Below are positions 27,589 to 35,952 of a stretch of DNA of 64,000 nucleotides, piece by piece; position 1 is the first letter of the stretch, and each line of letters starts with the position of its first letter. Origin of the DNA: an uncultured Caulobacterales bacterium (GTDB lineage Bacteria > Pseudomonadota > Alphaproteobacteria > Caulobacterales > Maricaulaceae). The notes beneath the pieces were generated by a model that saw only the letters and a program-made list of their open reading frames with translations, made no database searches and was not told where the DNA came from. The stretch covers positions 64,001 to 128,000 of the forward strand of contig CALFVT010000020.1 of the NCBI GenBank assembly GCA_937928165.1, written 5' to 3'. The position numbers were made by a program, and so were the translations under genes.

Positions 27589-28386
27589 TTACCGCTTCAA
27601 ATCTTGTCCCGGAATAGTGCCGTAATAAAGCGCTAATCTTTGGAGCGCGAGTTTAAGGATTGTTCGGCCAGCCCCACGCGCCCAAAACTGCTCCCGCTCC
27701 AACTGTGCAAAGGATTTACCTTCCCCGCAAATAACATCTGCCGCCTTTTCAAGGCCGATTCCTAATACAGCTTTTGCTGATTGATAAGCCGCACCTGCAT
27801 CTATTCGTATGACAGCCGCCATTTCTTGGCTGTTTTGCCGCATCTTATCAACTGTAACCCCTGTAAAGTTTTGCCCGCCGATAGCCGTGCCGTAAGCCTT
27901 TGCATAATCGCGTTGAAATTGCTCACCGGCCTCAAGCTCATGGGCGGAAAATAAGAGACGTCCGGCCGCATCCCGGTCATTCGCAAGCCGCCGCAATATG
28001 TGGCCGCTATGACGGCGCTTAACTTGACGCTGAACACCACTAGGAACATAAACTGTTTTTTCATCCCCTTCAATGACGGCTAGGTCAGGACGTAGACACC
28101 AGCGGTCTTCAATCAAAGCACGCTCTGCAGCATATGTAAAAACCAGACCTTTTCTACAAGGCTTTAAATGACCATTTTCATATAATGCATTCACATCGGC
28201 CTTTTGCATCCACCCTAGCGGACGGCGGCGGCGGTCCCCTTGCGCGTAGACTGCGCATAGATCTACAGGCTTGCTATTATCAATAACTGCATAGGACGCG
28301 GCAGCCGTTTTCAAAAAAGAAACATCAGCGCTTAATTTATCTGCACGGGCCTGACCCTTAGGTATAAAATATGCATGCACTGTCAC
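27589..28386 (-). CDS. DUF6456 domain protein
   Basis: A 265-residue cytoplasmic protein. The C-terminal third matches the alphaproteobacterial DUF6456 domain (GAGRTILKLALQRLALYYG, preceded by a helix with the FAQLEREQFWARG segment). The middle has a KRRHSGHILRRLAND segment. Start is a GTG overlapping the stop of the DnaA-like gene (GTGA), with AGGAG 6 bases upstream, so translation is coupled. The domain resembles proteins annotated as putative DNA-binding regulators; the function is not established. Confidence 0.8.
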   Translation of the reverse strand: MTVHAYFIPKGQARADKLSADVSFLKTAAASYAVIDNSKPVDLCAVYAQGDRRRRPLGWMQKADVNALYENGHLKPCRKGLVFTYAAERALIEDRWCLRPDLAVIEGDEKTVYVPSGVQRQVKRRHSGHILRRLANDRDAAGRLLFSAHELEAGEQFQRDYAKAYGTAIGGQNFTGVTVDKMRQNSQEMAAVIRIDAGAAYQSAKAVLGIGLEKAADVICGEGKSFAQLEREQFWARGAGRTILKLALQRLALYYGTIPGQDLKR

Positions 28387-28733
28387 AGAGAGAGCTCCTC
28401 ACTCACAGCAATGCTCCTTGACGCTTTTAAAAAGGCCTCAAGACGGGCAATTTTTCTATCCAGCTGCGGGTCTTCACGGTAATCTTCAATCACATTACAA
28501 GCATGGCTCGCAGTGCTTCGGTCGCGGTTAAAAGTGCGTCCAATCCGGCTTAGGCTAATGCCATATATAACATTCATTAAATACATTGATAACTGCCGCG
28601 CAAAACACATATCATTTGAGCCCCGCGTTTTGGACTTTACATCCATATAAGCGATGCCAAATTCCAATGTTACGGCCGCAACAATAAGCTGCGCGCGCTG
28701 CACGTCTGTTTTCGTTTTATCATTAATTACCAT
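28383..28733 (-). CDS. DnaA domain-IV-only DNA-binding protein
   Basis: A 116-residue protein that consists mainly of a DnaA C-terminal helix-turn-helix domain. The DnaA signature-like segment FNRDRSTASHACNVIED is recognisable, preceded by FARQLSMYLMNVIYGISLSRIGRTF. The AAA+ ATPase and domains I-III are missing, so it is not the replication initiator. It could bind DnaA-box-like sites as a regulator or competitor. GGAG lies 7 bases upstream of the ATG. It is coupled to the DUF6456 gene. Confidence 0.82.
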   Translation of the reverse strand: MVINDKTKTDVQRAQLIVAAVTLEFGIAYMDVKSKTRGSNDMCFARQLSMYLMNVIYGISLSRIGRTFNRDRSTASHACNVIEDYREDPQLDRKIARLEAFLKASRSIAVSEELSL

Positions 28734-28859
28734 GCTGATCTCCCTATGTCATATTACTATATACGAGTATAGAGAGGCGAGGATTATTTTCCTATATAAA
28801 ATAAGAATTCTTTGTTGAAAACCATCTAACAAAAAAGTGTTAACAAGTTAAGTCTTTGT

Positions 28860-29369
28860 TTATACAGCAATTTTTTCTTTATATGGCATATCAATTTTAA
28901 ATTGATCACGCTTCAAAAAGCTGTCAAATCCGAGGATCATTGTTGTATTTTCACCATCACAGGACAATGGTAAACGAAGCCAAAACTGTAACATATGAGA
29001 TCCGCAAGGAGTTCCGGGGTTCGTAACGCCAACCCGCGGGCGATTTTCTTTTGCCATAACGCCGTATATACGGTTCCAATATCTTTGCTTATCAGGGCTT
29101 TGAATTTCATCGAGGTAACGCCCCGTAATTTCATCAGCATAATAGTGATAAAACCCCGTCCCCGCCAAACGTAATTTATAACGTATATCTCTGGACGTAG
29201 GGCAAATTTCTGTCAAACTAATCGTTGGTAGATAAGGCGAAAGATAGCGCGGGTCGATATCCTTATAGGACGGGATACCCCCCTTTAAACATTTTTGCCG
29301 CCAGTAATCAAAGACGGCTCTTTGTTCTGGTAATAATATTTGATGCCGAACAGATCCCAACTGTGTCAT
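28860..29369 (-). CDS. PAS_5 domain protein
   Basis: A 169-residue soluble protein of the alphaproteobacterial PAS_5 (PF07310-type) family: YWRQKCLKGGIPSYKDIDPR, LPTISLTEI, YKLRLAGTGFYHYYADEITG and RYLDEIQ. These are single PAS sensory modules without an output domain; the ligand is unknown. A perfect CtrA box lies 83 bp upstream of the start. It is 146 bp downstream of mucR on the same strand. Confidence 0.82.
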   Translation of the reverse strand: MTQLGSVRHQILLPEQRAVFDYWRQKCLKGGIPSYKDIDPRYLSPYLPTISLTEICPTSRDIRYKLRLAGTGFYHYYADEITGRYLDEIQSPDKQRYWNRIYGVMAKENRPRVGVTNPGTPCGSHMLQFWLRLPLSCDGENTTMILGFDSFLKRDQFKIDMPYKEKIAV

Positions 29370-29451
29370 CGCCCATGCCCTCCAAAGCTATGAGTGCATA
29401 ATTACGACAGGGCAATTTTAGAGCAAGCGAGTAACAAGATAAAATCACTAA

Positions 29452-29466
29452 TTAATGGCTTATTAA
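29452..29466. promoter_or_regulatory. CtrA box before the PAS_5 gene
   Basis: Perfect TTAA-N7-TTAA followed by C (N7 = TGGCTTA), 83 bp upstream of the PAS_5 gene on the minus strand and just beyond the mucR 3' end. The TTAAC extension matches the Caulobacter CtrA consensus. Binding is inferred. Confidence 0.55.
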
Positions 29467-29515
29467 CCATGTTTTTCATTTCGCAGCCGATTCGTTTGCG
29501 CGCCCTATACAGGGA

Positions 29516-29914
29516 TTAAGCTTTACCGCGCCCAAGGCCGCTTACGCGGGCGATCTTTGCACGTTCCCGAGCATAAGCCGGCGCGACCATAGGATAGTCA
29601 CGAGGCAAACCCCATTTTTCTCGATAAGCATCCGGCGTTAGGTTATATTTCGTCCGCAGGTGACGCTTTAGCGATTTAAACGGTTGCCCATCTTCTAGGC
29701 AATAGATTACCTCATCGGTTACGGAGTCTTCAATAGGGTATTGCGGTTGTGGACGGTCTTCTGGGCGCATAACAGGGCGTGATAAATCAAGCAGAGTGTT
29801 GTAAATATTTTCCAAAAACCCACTCACCTGATCTGCGGAGAGTTTATTCCCGCGCACATAGGCCGCTGTAATTTGCGCGGCAAAGTCTAAGGTTCTGTCT
29901 TTATCATCCGCCAT
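29516..29914 (-). CDS. mucR: MucR family transcriptional regulator
   Basis: A 132-residue Ros/MucR regulator. The N-terminal helical region (about 1-45) serves oligomerisation, and the DNA-binding domain follows: YCLEDGQPFKSLKRHLRTKYNLTPDAYREKWGLP, given here as residues about 70-104, then DYPMVAPAYA. The second Cys of the classical Ros finger is Asp and the last His is missing, as in Caulobacter MucR. In Caulobacter MucR paralogues act with SciP in the CtrA circuit. The ATG is 8 bp after the stop of the last mrp antiporter gene, so it can be the last cistron of that operon. Confidence 0.93.
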   Translation of the reverse strand: MADDKDRTLDFAAQITAAYVRGNKLSADQVSGFLENIYNTLLDLSRPVMRPEDRPQPQYPIEDSVTDEVIYCLEDGQPFKSLKRHLRTKYNLTPDAYREKWGLPRDYPMVAPAYARERAKIARVSGLGRGKA

Positions 29915-29922
29915 ATTATCGC

Positions 29923-31653
29923 CTAGCTCGCCCCTATGTAAACGCCAATAAGGCAGATAAACAACATTGCCGCCGTCAAGACATAAGGTAGATTAACGGG
30001 TGAACCTGCACTAAATGTGCCCGCTGGGCTAAAAACCTGTTGAAGCTTACGGCCAAGACTACCCGCAAAACGGTCACGCATATTAGCGCTCACCGCATTA
30101 AGGCGCATCCACATAGCCCCAAGCCATTTAACAACCGAAAGCCCTAATTTTCGGTAAGTCCAATCAAAATCAATTATCTCCGCACGGCGCTCTGCGGGAT
30201 ATATTCTCAAGCGTTTCAACAGAGCAAAGGCAACAATCGCAGCGAATAAAAGCTGTAATTGAAAGATCACATGATCGGCCGTGTAAGGGTCATAATCCGC
30301 AGCATAAGGCATGAGGCTATAGAGGAACTGATAGCCCCCAAAAGGGAAGGCAAAGAAGAGACAAAGAGCCGAGGCTAGCCCCATAGCGACAAGCATATTC
30401 CACGGTGCTTCTTCAACCCGCCGGCCGCTATCATGGGAGAAAAATGTAAAGTAAGGAATTTTAATCCCAGAATGTTCCATGACACCAGCAGAGGCAAAAA
30501 GGAGAATAAAGGAAATCACATAATGATGTTCTTTAATAACAGCGCTTATAATCATCGCCTTTGTGACAAAGGCTGCAAACAAGGGGAATGCCGCAATAGA
30601 GGCTGCGCCAACAAGGCAAAAAACCGTCGTTAGCGGCATGGAGCGGAACAACCCACCCAACTCACTCCCTTTAATCGTACCAACGCGGTAAAGCACAGCC
30701 CCCATGGACATGAATAAAAGCGACTTAAAGATAATATGAACGGCCACTTGGCCGGCAACACCGTTCATCGCTAGACTCGTGCCCACACCAATGCCGCAAA
30801 CCATATAACCAAGCTGATTATTCAAGCTGTAGGATAAAACTCGCCGCATATCATTCTCGATAACTGCAAAGAAAACCGGAAAGACGGTCATTGCCGCGCC
30901 AATATAAATCAAAATATCTTCGCCCGCAAACCCTCGCGCCAGCGCATAAATCGCGAGCTTAGTTGTAAAAGCCGAAAGGATAACTGTGCCTGTAATCGAG
31001 GCTTTAGGATAAGCATCTTGCATCCAGTTATGCAACAGCGGGAAGCCGCATTTAATTCCCATCGCAAGCAATATAAGCCAGCCCCCTGGCGCGTTAAGCC
31101 CGATATGACCAAAAGTGAAATCCCCGCCATTTGCACGGCCATAGATTATAGCTCCCGCCAGTAAAGCCACGCCAGAAAATATATGTATGGCCAGATAACG
31201 AACGCCCGCCGCGTAAGCGCGCTCCCCGCCTTTCCATATCAGCGGCACAGACGACACTGCCGCAATCTCCCAGAATAAAAACAGTGTTAAGAGATCACCG
31301 GCAAATACGCCGCCAATCGCAGAGCCCATATAAATCAACGCCGAGCTATCGGTAATCTGGCATTTCTCGTGGAGACCGAAGATTCCGTTTAAGACGCCGA
31401 CAACACAAAATATATAACCCCATATCAGACTAAGGCTATCAATACGTAGGGTTGTAAAGCTTTGCCTGCCAACTTCAATAATACCGCCAATAACCTCTTG
31501 GTCCGTATAAAGAGTTGAGATCGAAACAATCCCTGCGATAGGCGCTGCAATAACTAAAAGTTTACGGATTTGCGACGCTGGTAAAACCGCGCAAATCATA
31601 CCTGCCAAAATAATAATAAGGCCCGGGTTTAAATTTAAAAGCAGCTCAATCAT
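29923..31653 (-). CDS. mrpD: Mrp-type antiporter subunit D (third copy)
   Basis: A 576-residue proton-conducting membrane subunit (NuoL/M/N and MrpA/D superfamily) with about 14 helices. Key ionisable residues are seen: Glu in FLFWEIAAVSS, Lys in GIKCGFPLLHNWM and Lys in VHIIFKSLLF. The C-terminal extension after the last core helix (about 480-576) is amphipathic and ends in another helix (YVLTAAMLFICLIGVYIG). It is the last antiporter gene and overlaps the small membrane gene by 8 bp. Confidence 0.88.
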   Translation of the reverse strand: MIELLLNLNPGLIIILAGMICAVLPASQIRKLLVIAAPIAGIVSISTLYTDQEVIGGIIEVGRQSFTTLRIDSLSLIWGYIFCVVGVLNGIFGLHEKCQITDSSALIYMGSAIGGVFAGDLLTLFLFWEIAAVSSVPLIWKGGERAYAAGVRYLAIHIFSGVALLAGAIIYGRANGGDFTFGHIGLNAPGGWLILLAMGIKCGFPLLHNWMQDAYPKASITGTVILSAFTTKLAIYALARGFAGEDILIYIGAAMTVFPVFFAVIENDMRRVLSYSLNNQLGYMVCGIGVGTSLAMNGVAGQVAVHIIFKSLLFMSMGAVLYRVGTIKGSELGGLFRSMPLTTVFCLVGAASIAAFPLFAAFVTKAMIISAVIKEHHYVISFILLFASAGVMEHSGIKIPYFTFFSHDSGRRVEEAPWNMLVAMGLASALCLFFAFPFGGYQFLYSLMPYAADYDPYTADHVIFQLQLLFAAIVAFALLKRLRIYPAERRAEIIDFDWTYRKLGLSVVKWLGAMWMRLNAVSANMRDRFAGSLGRKLQQVFSPAGTFSAGSPVNLPYVLTAAMLFICLIGVYIGAS

Positions 31654-32011
31654 GGGGCTGCTCCTCGGGGATATGGTCTAGGTCCATATTGGGGTCTTCA
31701 CCATAATAACTCTCTGGCCGTGCCAGAAGCTTAAATAAAGGCTTCGCGCATAACACAAGGAAACTATAAGATAAAAACCCAATCCACCCCCAAGACGCCG
31801 GCATGACGTCATAGGGCGCCGGATGGTGGAGCGGATATATAAACCCAAGCCCAATGGTTATCAGCAGGCCAATTAGGGCAATATAGATAAACTTATCTTG
31901 GAACGATTTACGGCCCAGAAATAAAAACGGGACAGCCAATGGATGCGCCTCCGCACGCTCCCGTTCTTCCAGGGTTAAATCCTCCATTGTCTTTATTTCA
32001 GCATTAGCCAT
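31646..32011 (-). CDS. Small membrane protein of the mrp operon
   Basis: A 121-residue protein with two membrane helices (FIYIALIGLLITIGLGFIY and WGWIGFLSYSFLVLCAKPLF), an acidic N-terminus (TMEDLTLEERERAEAHP) and an acidic C-terminus. I do not recognise a named family. It lies between the second and third D subunits, overlapping both by 1-8 bp, so it is probably an accessory subunit of the antiporter. Confidence 0.7.
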   Translation of the reverse strand: MANAEIKTMEDLTLEERERAEAHPLAVPFLFLGRKSFQDKFIYIALIGLLITIGLGFIYPLHHPAPYDVMPASWGWIGFLSYSFLVLCAKPLFKLLARPESYYGEDPNMDLDHIPEEQPHD

Positions 32012-33495
32012 TAAAAGGCTCCGTCTGGAAGAATTGGCATGAGGAAATCAATAATCGGGCCCGAGAAGAAAAACAGTATAAATGCCCCAAATGCTGTGAG
32101 GACAGGTGGTATAATCACCCATTTATACGCCCCTTTTTGCGCGGTAATTTTTGCATCGATATCCGGATCAGCAGGTGGTTTTAAAAACCCGCGCGCTGCA
32201 ACAGGTATAAGGTAGATCACATTTAAAATCGACGACACAATCAAGGCTGCAATTAAAATTGCTTTTCCACTGTCTAAAGCGCCGACCATTAAAAAATATT
32301 TCGGCCAAGAGCCCCCGAGCGGCGGCGCACCAATAATGGATAGCGCGCCAATAAGAAAGGCCCCAAACACCCAAGGCATGCTTCGCCCTAACCCGTCAAG
32401 CTGACTTATGTTGGTGCGGTGGGTTACTGTATAAATTGCTCCCGCGCACATAAATAGCGTAATTTTCCCCCAGGCATGCATAACAATTTGCAGAGCGCCG
32501 CCAATTATAGCTGCGGGCGCTGCAAGCATGGCTCCTAAGGTAACATAGGCTAATTGCGACACAGTCGAATAAGCAAGCCGCGCTTTTAGGTTATCTTGCC
32601 GAAGCGCAATAAGAGAGGCCACAACAATAGAGATGGCAGCCACCCAAGACAAGACCGTACTCATTGGCGTTGCTGCCGCAAGGCTTGGTCCAAATATCAA
32701 GGTTACAACTTTTATCATCGTAAACACCCCAGCTTTTACCACAGCCACCGCATGTAATAGGGCCGAGACAGGCGTCGGAGCCACCATAGCATTAGGTAGC
32801 CACGGATGAACCGGCATAAGCGCCGCCTTGCCAATGCCAAAAGCAAAGAGGAATAATAAAATAGAGGTCGTCAGTAGGCTCGTACCGCTTGGAAACACAC
32901 CGCCGACTTGAAAATCCGTTGTTCCTGCAATGACATGGGTGCCAATCACGGCAGGTAAGAGAAACGCCAAAGATGTTCCCATGAGGATAAGCCCATAAAT
33001 CGTTCCGCCTTTACGGGCTTTAGCGTCTCCTTTATGGGCCACTAGCGGTAGTGTTGATAAGGTCAGCACTTCATAAAAGATAAATAACGTAATGAGATTA
33101 CCGGACGCCGCAATGCCCATAACAGCGGCAATAGCAATGGCAACAAATAGGAAAAACCGTGTTTGGTTTTTTTCATTATTGCCGCGCATATAACCCATTG
33201 TGAATAGTGAATTTAATATCCACAGAGAACTCGCAATCGCCGCAAAAACTGCGCCGAGTGGCTCGAGGATGAGTTTAAATTCGAAATCACCCGCGAAGCT
33301 ACCCAGATATAGTTCAGGGCGCTGGCCGGCAGCAACAAAGCCAATCAGGTGAATAACAATGGCCAATAGCGCAAAGCTGGCGATAAAGGTTATAGCTTCG
33401 CGCAGGTTTGGGCGCTGCCCACATAGTCCGGTTAAACCCGACGCCGCGAGCGGTATAAGCAATAAAAGCGCTAGTGATATTTCAGGTGAGACCAT
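32011..33495 (-). CDS. mrpD: Mrp-type antiporter subunit D (second copy)
   Basis: A 494-residue proton-conducting membrane subunit. Conserved charges: Glu in IFYEVLTLSTLP, Lys in GIGKAALMPVHPWLPNAM and Lys in MHAWGKITLF. The ATG (MVSPEISLAL) was chosen over a TTG 18 bases upstream because GGGAGAGGG lies about 8 bases before it. It starts 2 bp after the first D subunit stop. Confidence 0.9.
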   Translation of the reverse strand: MVSPEISLALLLLIPLAASGLTGLCGQRPNLREAITFIASFALLAIVIHLIGFVAAGQRPELYLGSFAGDFEFKLILEPLGAVFAAIASSLWILNSLFTMGYMRGNNEKNQTRFFLFVAIAIAAVMGIAASGNLITLFIFYEVLTLSTLPLVAHKGDAKARKGGTIYGLILMGTSLAFLLPAVIGTHVIAGTTDFQVGGVFPSGTSLLTTSILLFLFAFGIGKAALMPVHPWLPNAMVAPTPVSALLHAVAVVKAGVFTMIKVVTLIFGPSLAAATPMSTVLSWVAAISIVVASLIALRQDNLKARLAYSTVSQLAYVTLGAMLAAPAAIIGGALQIVMHAWGKITLFMCAGAIYTVTHRTNISQLDGLGRSMPWVFGAFLIGALSIIGAPPLGGSWPKYFLMVGALDSGKAILIAALIVSSILNVIYLIPVAARGFLKPPADPDIDAKITAQKGAYKWVIIPPVLTAFGAFILFFFSGPIIDFLMPILPDGAF

Positions 33496-33496
33496 A

Positions 33497-35038
33497 TTAA
33501 AGCCCTCTCCCAATCATCTGTGTTGGGATCAAAAGCTCTGCCGCGCGGCCTGCGGCATCTACAACCCACCCTGCGTTGATTCCGATGACAATGGATAAAA
33601 TAGCCAATATCCACATGGGGATCAGCATTATCAAGGGCGCTTCATTTTTCAGCACCTCCACGCCGTTAATTTGAGGCGGCGTTTCAAAATAGGCCACGCG
33701 CAAAATACGGCCAATATAGACGAGTGCCAAGATAGAGGAAAAAAGTATAACGCCAACTGCCCAGCCATAACCGCGCTCCCATGCGGCAGTCGCAAGCTGA
33801 AGCTTAGACACAAAGCCTGCTGTGAGCGGCACGCCAATTAAGGATAATCCCGATATTGTAAAAGCCGACATCGTCCACGGCATCGTCTTTGACAAACCAC
33901 GAAAATCGGCCACCCGCGTGATACCAAAACGGTACCACATGGCCCCAACCGCAAGAAATAGTCCGCCTTTGATAAAGGCATGATTGATTAAATGCACATA
34001 TGACGCCGTTAACCCGCTCAGGGTTAAGAAACTTAAACCCAATAATATATAGCCGACTTGCGCAATGGAGGAAAACGCCAAAACCCGGCGTACATCTGTC
34101 TGAAAAATTGCCTGTATAGATGCAAACACCATCCCAACAACGGCGAGAACTAAGACAAATTGACTTAATATCGTCACCACATAATCAAAACTCAGGTCAA
34201 ATATTGTAAAGGCAAAGCGTAGCAATAAATAAAGCGCTGCTTTGGTGGCGGTCGATGCAAGAAAGATCGTTACAAAACTCGGCGCATGAGCATAAGCACC
34301 CGGCAGCCACATATGCAGCGGAAACATTGCGAGCTTTAGGCCCAAACCAATAACGATGAAAGCAAAACCGACTTGGGCAACGCGGCTCCCCCCGTCCAAA
34401 CCATCTAAGATATTTGACATATCTGCCATATTGAGCGTGCCCGTTTCCATATAAAGAAAGCCAATGCCGATAACAAAAAACGTCGCCCCGATAGAGCCAA
34501 GAATAAGGTAATCATAAGCCGCCCGTAAAGCACGGCGGTCACGGCTATGGCCCATAGCAACAAGCACATAAGTCGAGATAGATGACACTTCGAGGAAGAC
34601 AAACACATTAAACGCATCCCCCGTCACAACCATGCCCAAAAGTCCTGCCGCACATATAAGAAACGCCCCGTAAAAGGCTGCGCGTTTCTTGGGTTCCACT
34701 TCGGCTTTGACGCTCGGGCTTGCGTAAAACAGGCAAATAACAGCCATAGCGCTAATCAGCAATAAAACCGGCGCACTTAAAGCGTCGACAACATATTCAA
34801 TACCATAGGGCGGCTCCCATCCTCCCATTTTATAGCTAAGCCGTCCTTGGTCGATAACTTGAAGCGCTAAGGTTAAGGCACAGAGCATGCATATTAACAT
34901 AACCATAAAAGTTATAGTCCAAGCTATACGCTCACGCGGTATCACGGCCATGGCCGCCCCAGCCAAAAGCGGTAAAACGACTAATAGTGCTACCCCATGA
35001 GTTAATAGCCATGGAGGAAGGAGTGAGAGGATATCCAT
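33497..35038 (-). CDS. mrpD: Mrp-type antiporter subunit D (first copy)
   Basis: A 513-residue proton-conducting membrane subunit. Conserved charges: Glu in VFLEVSSISTYVL, Lys in GLKLAMFPLHMWLPGAY and Lys in NHAFIKGGLFLAVGAM. This copy is the closest of the three to classical MrpD. Its ATG overlaps the mrpC stop by one base (TAATG). Confidence 0.92.
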   Translation of the reverse strand: MDILSLLPPWLLTHGVALLVVLPLLAGAAMAVIPRERIAWTITFMVMLICMLCALTLALQVIDQGRLSYKMGGWEPPYGIEYVVDALSAPVLLLISAMAVICLFYASPSVKAEVEPKKRAAFYGAFLICAAGLLGMVVTGDAFNVFVFLEVSSISTYVLVAMGHSRDRRALRAAYDYLILGSIGATFFVIGIGFLYMETGTLNMADMSNILDGLDGGSRVAQVGFAFIVIGLGLKLAMFPLHMWLPGAYAHAPSFVTIFLASTATKAALYLLLRFAFTIFDLSFDYVVTILSQFVLVLAVVGMVFASIQAIFQTDVRRVLAFSSIAQVGYILLGLSFLTLSGLTASYVHLINHAFIKGGLFLAVGAMWYRFGITRVADFRGLSKTMPWTMSAFTISGLSLIGVPLTAGFVSKLQLATAAWERGYGWAVGVILFSSILALVYIGRILRVAYFETPPQINGVEVLKNEAPLIMLIPMWILAILSIVIGINAGWVVDAAGRAAELLIPTQMIGRGL

Positions 35039-35511
35039 TACTCCCCTGCCCCTTCAAGATTATATTGGTAATCAAGACGGTCAATAACGTCTTCTTCAAT
35101 CGAACCGTAAACTTCTCTGATGCGCACAGTCAGCGCCAGCCCAATGGCCAAAGTCGCTACACCGACAACAATCGCCGTCAGTATAAGAACATGAGGCAAA
35201 GGATTTGAATAAAGAACCGCCTCTACGTGATGAAGGCTATGTATGGCCGCGATATCATCAGAGGCTGCCACCTGCACAATAGGGCTTGCCGCATGATCCG
35301 TTTTCTCAAGGCCGCGGCTATCGACTAATATGGGCGGTTGTCCACCTGAAACTTTGCCAAGGGAAATATAAAATAAAAATACAGACGTTTGAAATACAGA
35401 TAACCCTACAAGGCGCTTAATCAGGTTTCGCGCCGCAAATACAACATAAAGCCCAAGCATCATTAGGATGATAATCACCCCGTAATTAAAACTACTAAAT
35501 AAGTCTGTCAT
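35038..35511 (-). CDS. mrpC: Mrp-type antiporter subunit C
   Basis: A 157-residue NuoK-like membrane subunit: three helices (YGVIIILMMLGLYVVFAA, LVGLSVFQTSVFLFYISLG, LTAIVVGVATLAIGLALTV) with the PLPHVLILTAIVVG family motif. About 40 extra residues sit between the second and third helices compared with short MrpC proteins (about 113), including SRGLEKTDHAASP. It is 3 bp after mrpB. Confidence 0.92.
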   Translation of the reverse strand: MTDLFSSFNYGVIIILMMLGLYVVFAARNLIKRLVGLSVFQTSVFLFYISLGKVSGGQPPILVDSRGLEKTDHAASPIVQVAASDDIAAIHSLHHVEAVLYSNPLPHVLILTAIVVGVATLAIGLALTVRIREVYGSIEEDVIDRLDYQYNLEGAGE

Positions 35512-35514
35512 GGG

Positions 35515-35952
35515 CTAATCCTCACCCGGATGATTGACAGGGCGGCTACCAAAGGCATAAAAAATTGCGAGCATAACACTGGCCACGGCCAAAAGGACAC
35601 CAAGTTCAACGAGTAAAATACCGTAATGCTGCCCATGAGATGGGTGGTCGGGAGTAAAGACACTATAGTTTAAAAACTCACCTCCGAGTAGCCATGTCGC
35701 CACGCCAGTTCCCCCGTAAAGAAACACTCCCATTGCCATGCCAAAGCGCACCCATGACGGCGGAACAGCGGATTTTGCCGCCTCAAGGCCAAATATCAAG
35801 GCGTAAAGAATAACAGATGCCGCCAGAATAACCCCGGCCTGAAAACCGCCGCCGGGACCGTAATCTCCATGGAATTGTACATAAAAAGCAAAGATTGCAA
35901 TAAAGGGGATCAAGAGCTTTGAAACAACCCGAAGAATACCATGTTCGTTCAT
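35515..35952 (-). CDS. mrpB: Mrp-type antiporter subunit B
   Basis: A 145-residue MnhB-domain membrane protein with four helices and the signature GDYGPGGGFQAGVILAAS near residue 30. Its ATG overlaps the stop of the MbhD/E-like gene by 4 bases. Confidence 0.92.
   Translation of the reverse strand: MNEHGILRVVSKLLIPFIAIFAFYVQFHGDYGPGGGFQAGVILAASVILYALIFGLEAAKSAVPPSWVRFGMAMGVFLYGGTGVATWLLGGEFLNYSVFTPDHPSHGQHYGILLVELGVLLAVASVMLAIFYAFGSRPVNHPGED

Noticed and set aside
28383-28733. Chromosomal initiator gene dnaA and a replication origin
   Set aside because: Only the domain-IV helix-turn-helix is present; no AAA+ domain and no cluster of DnaA boxes was noticed.
29516-29914. MucR with a broken zinc finger as a novelty
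   Set aside because: The loss of the second Cys and last His is shared with Caulobacter-type MucR proteins.
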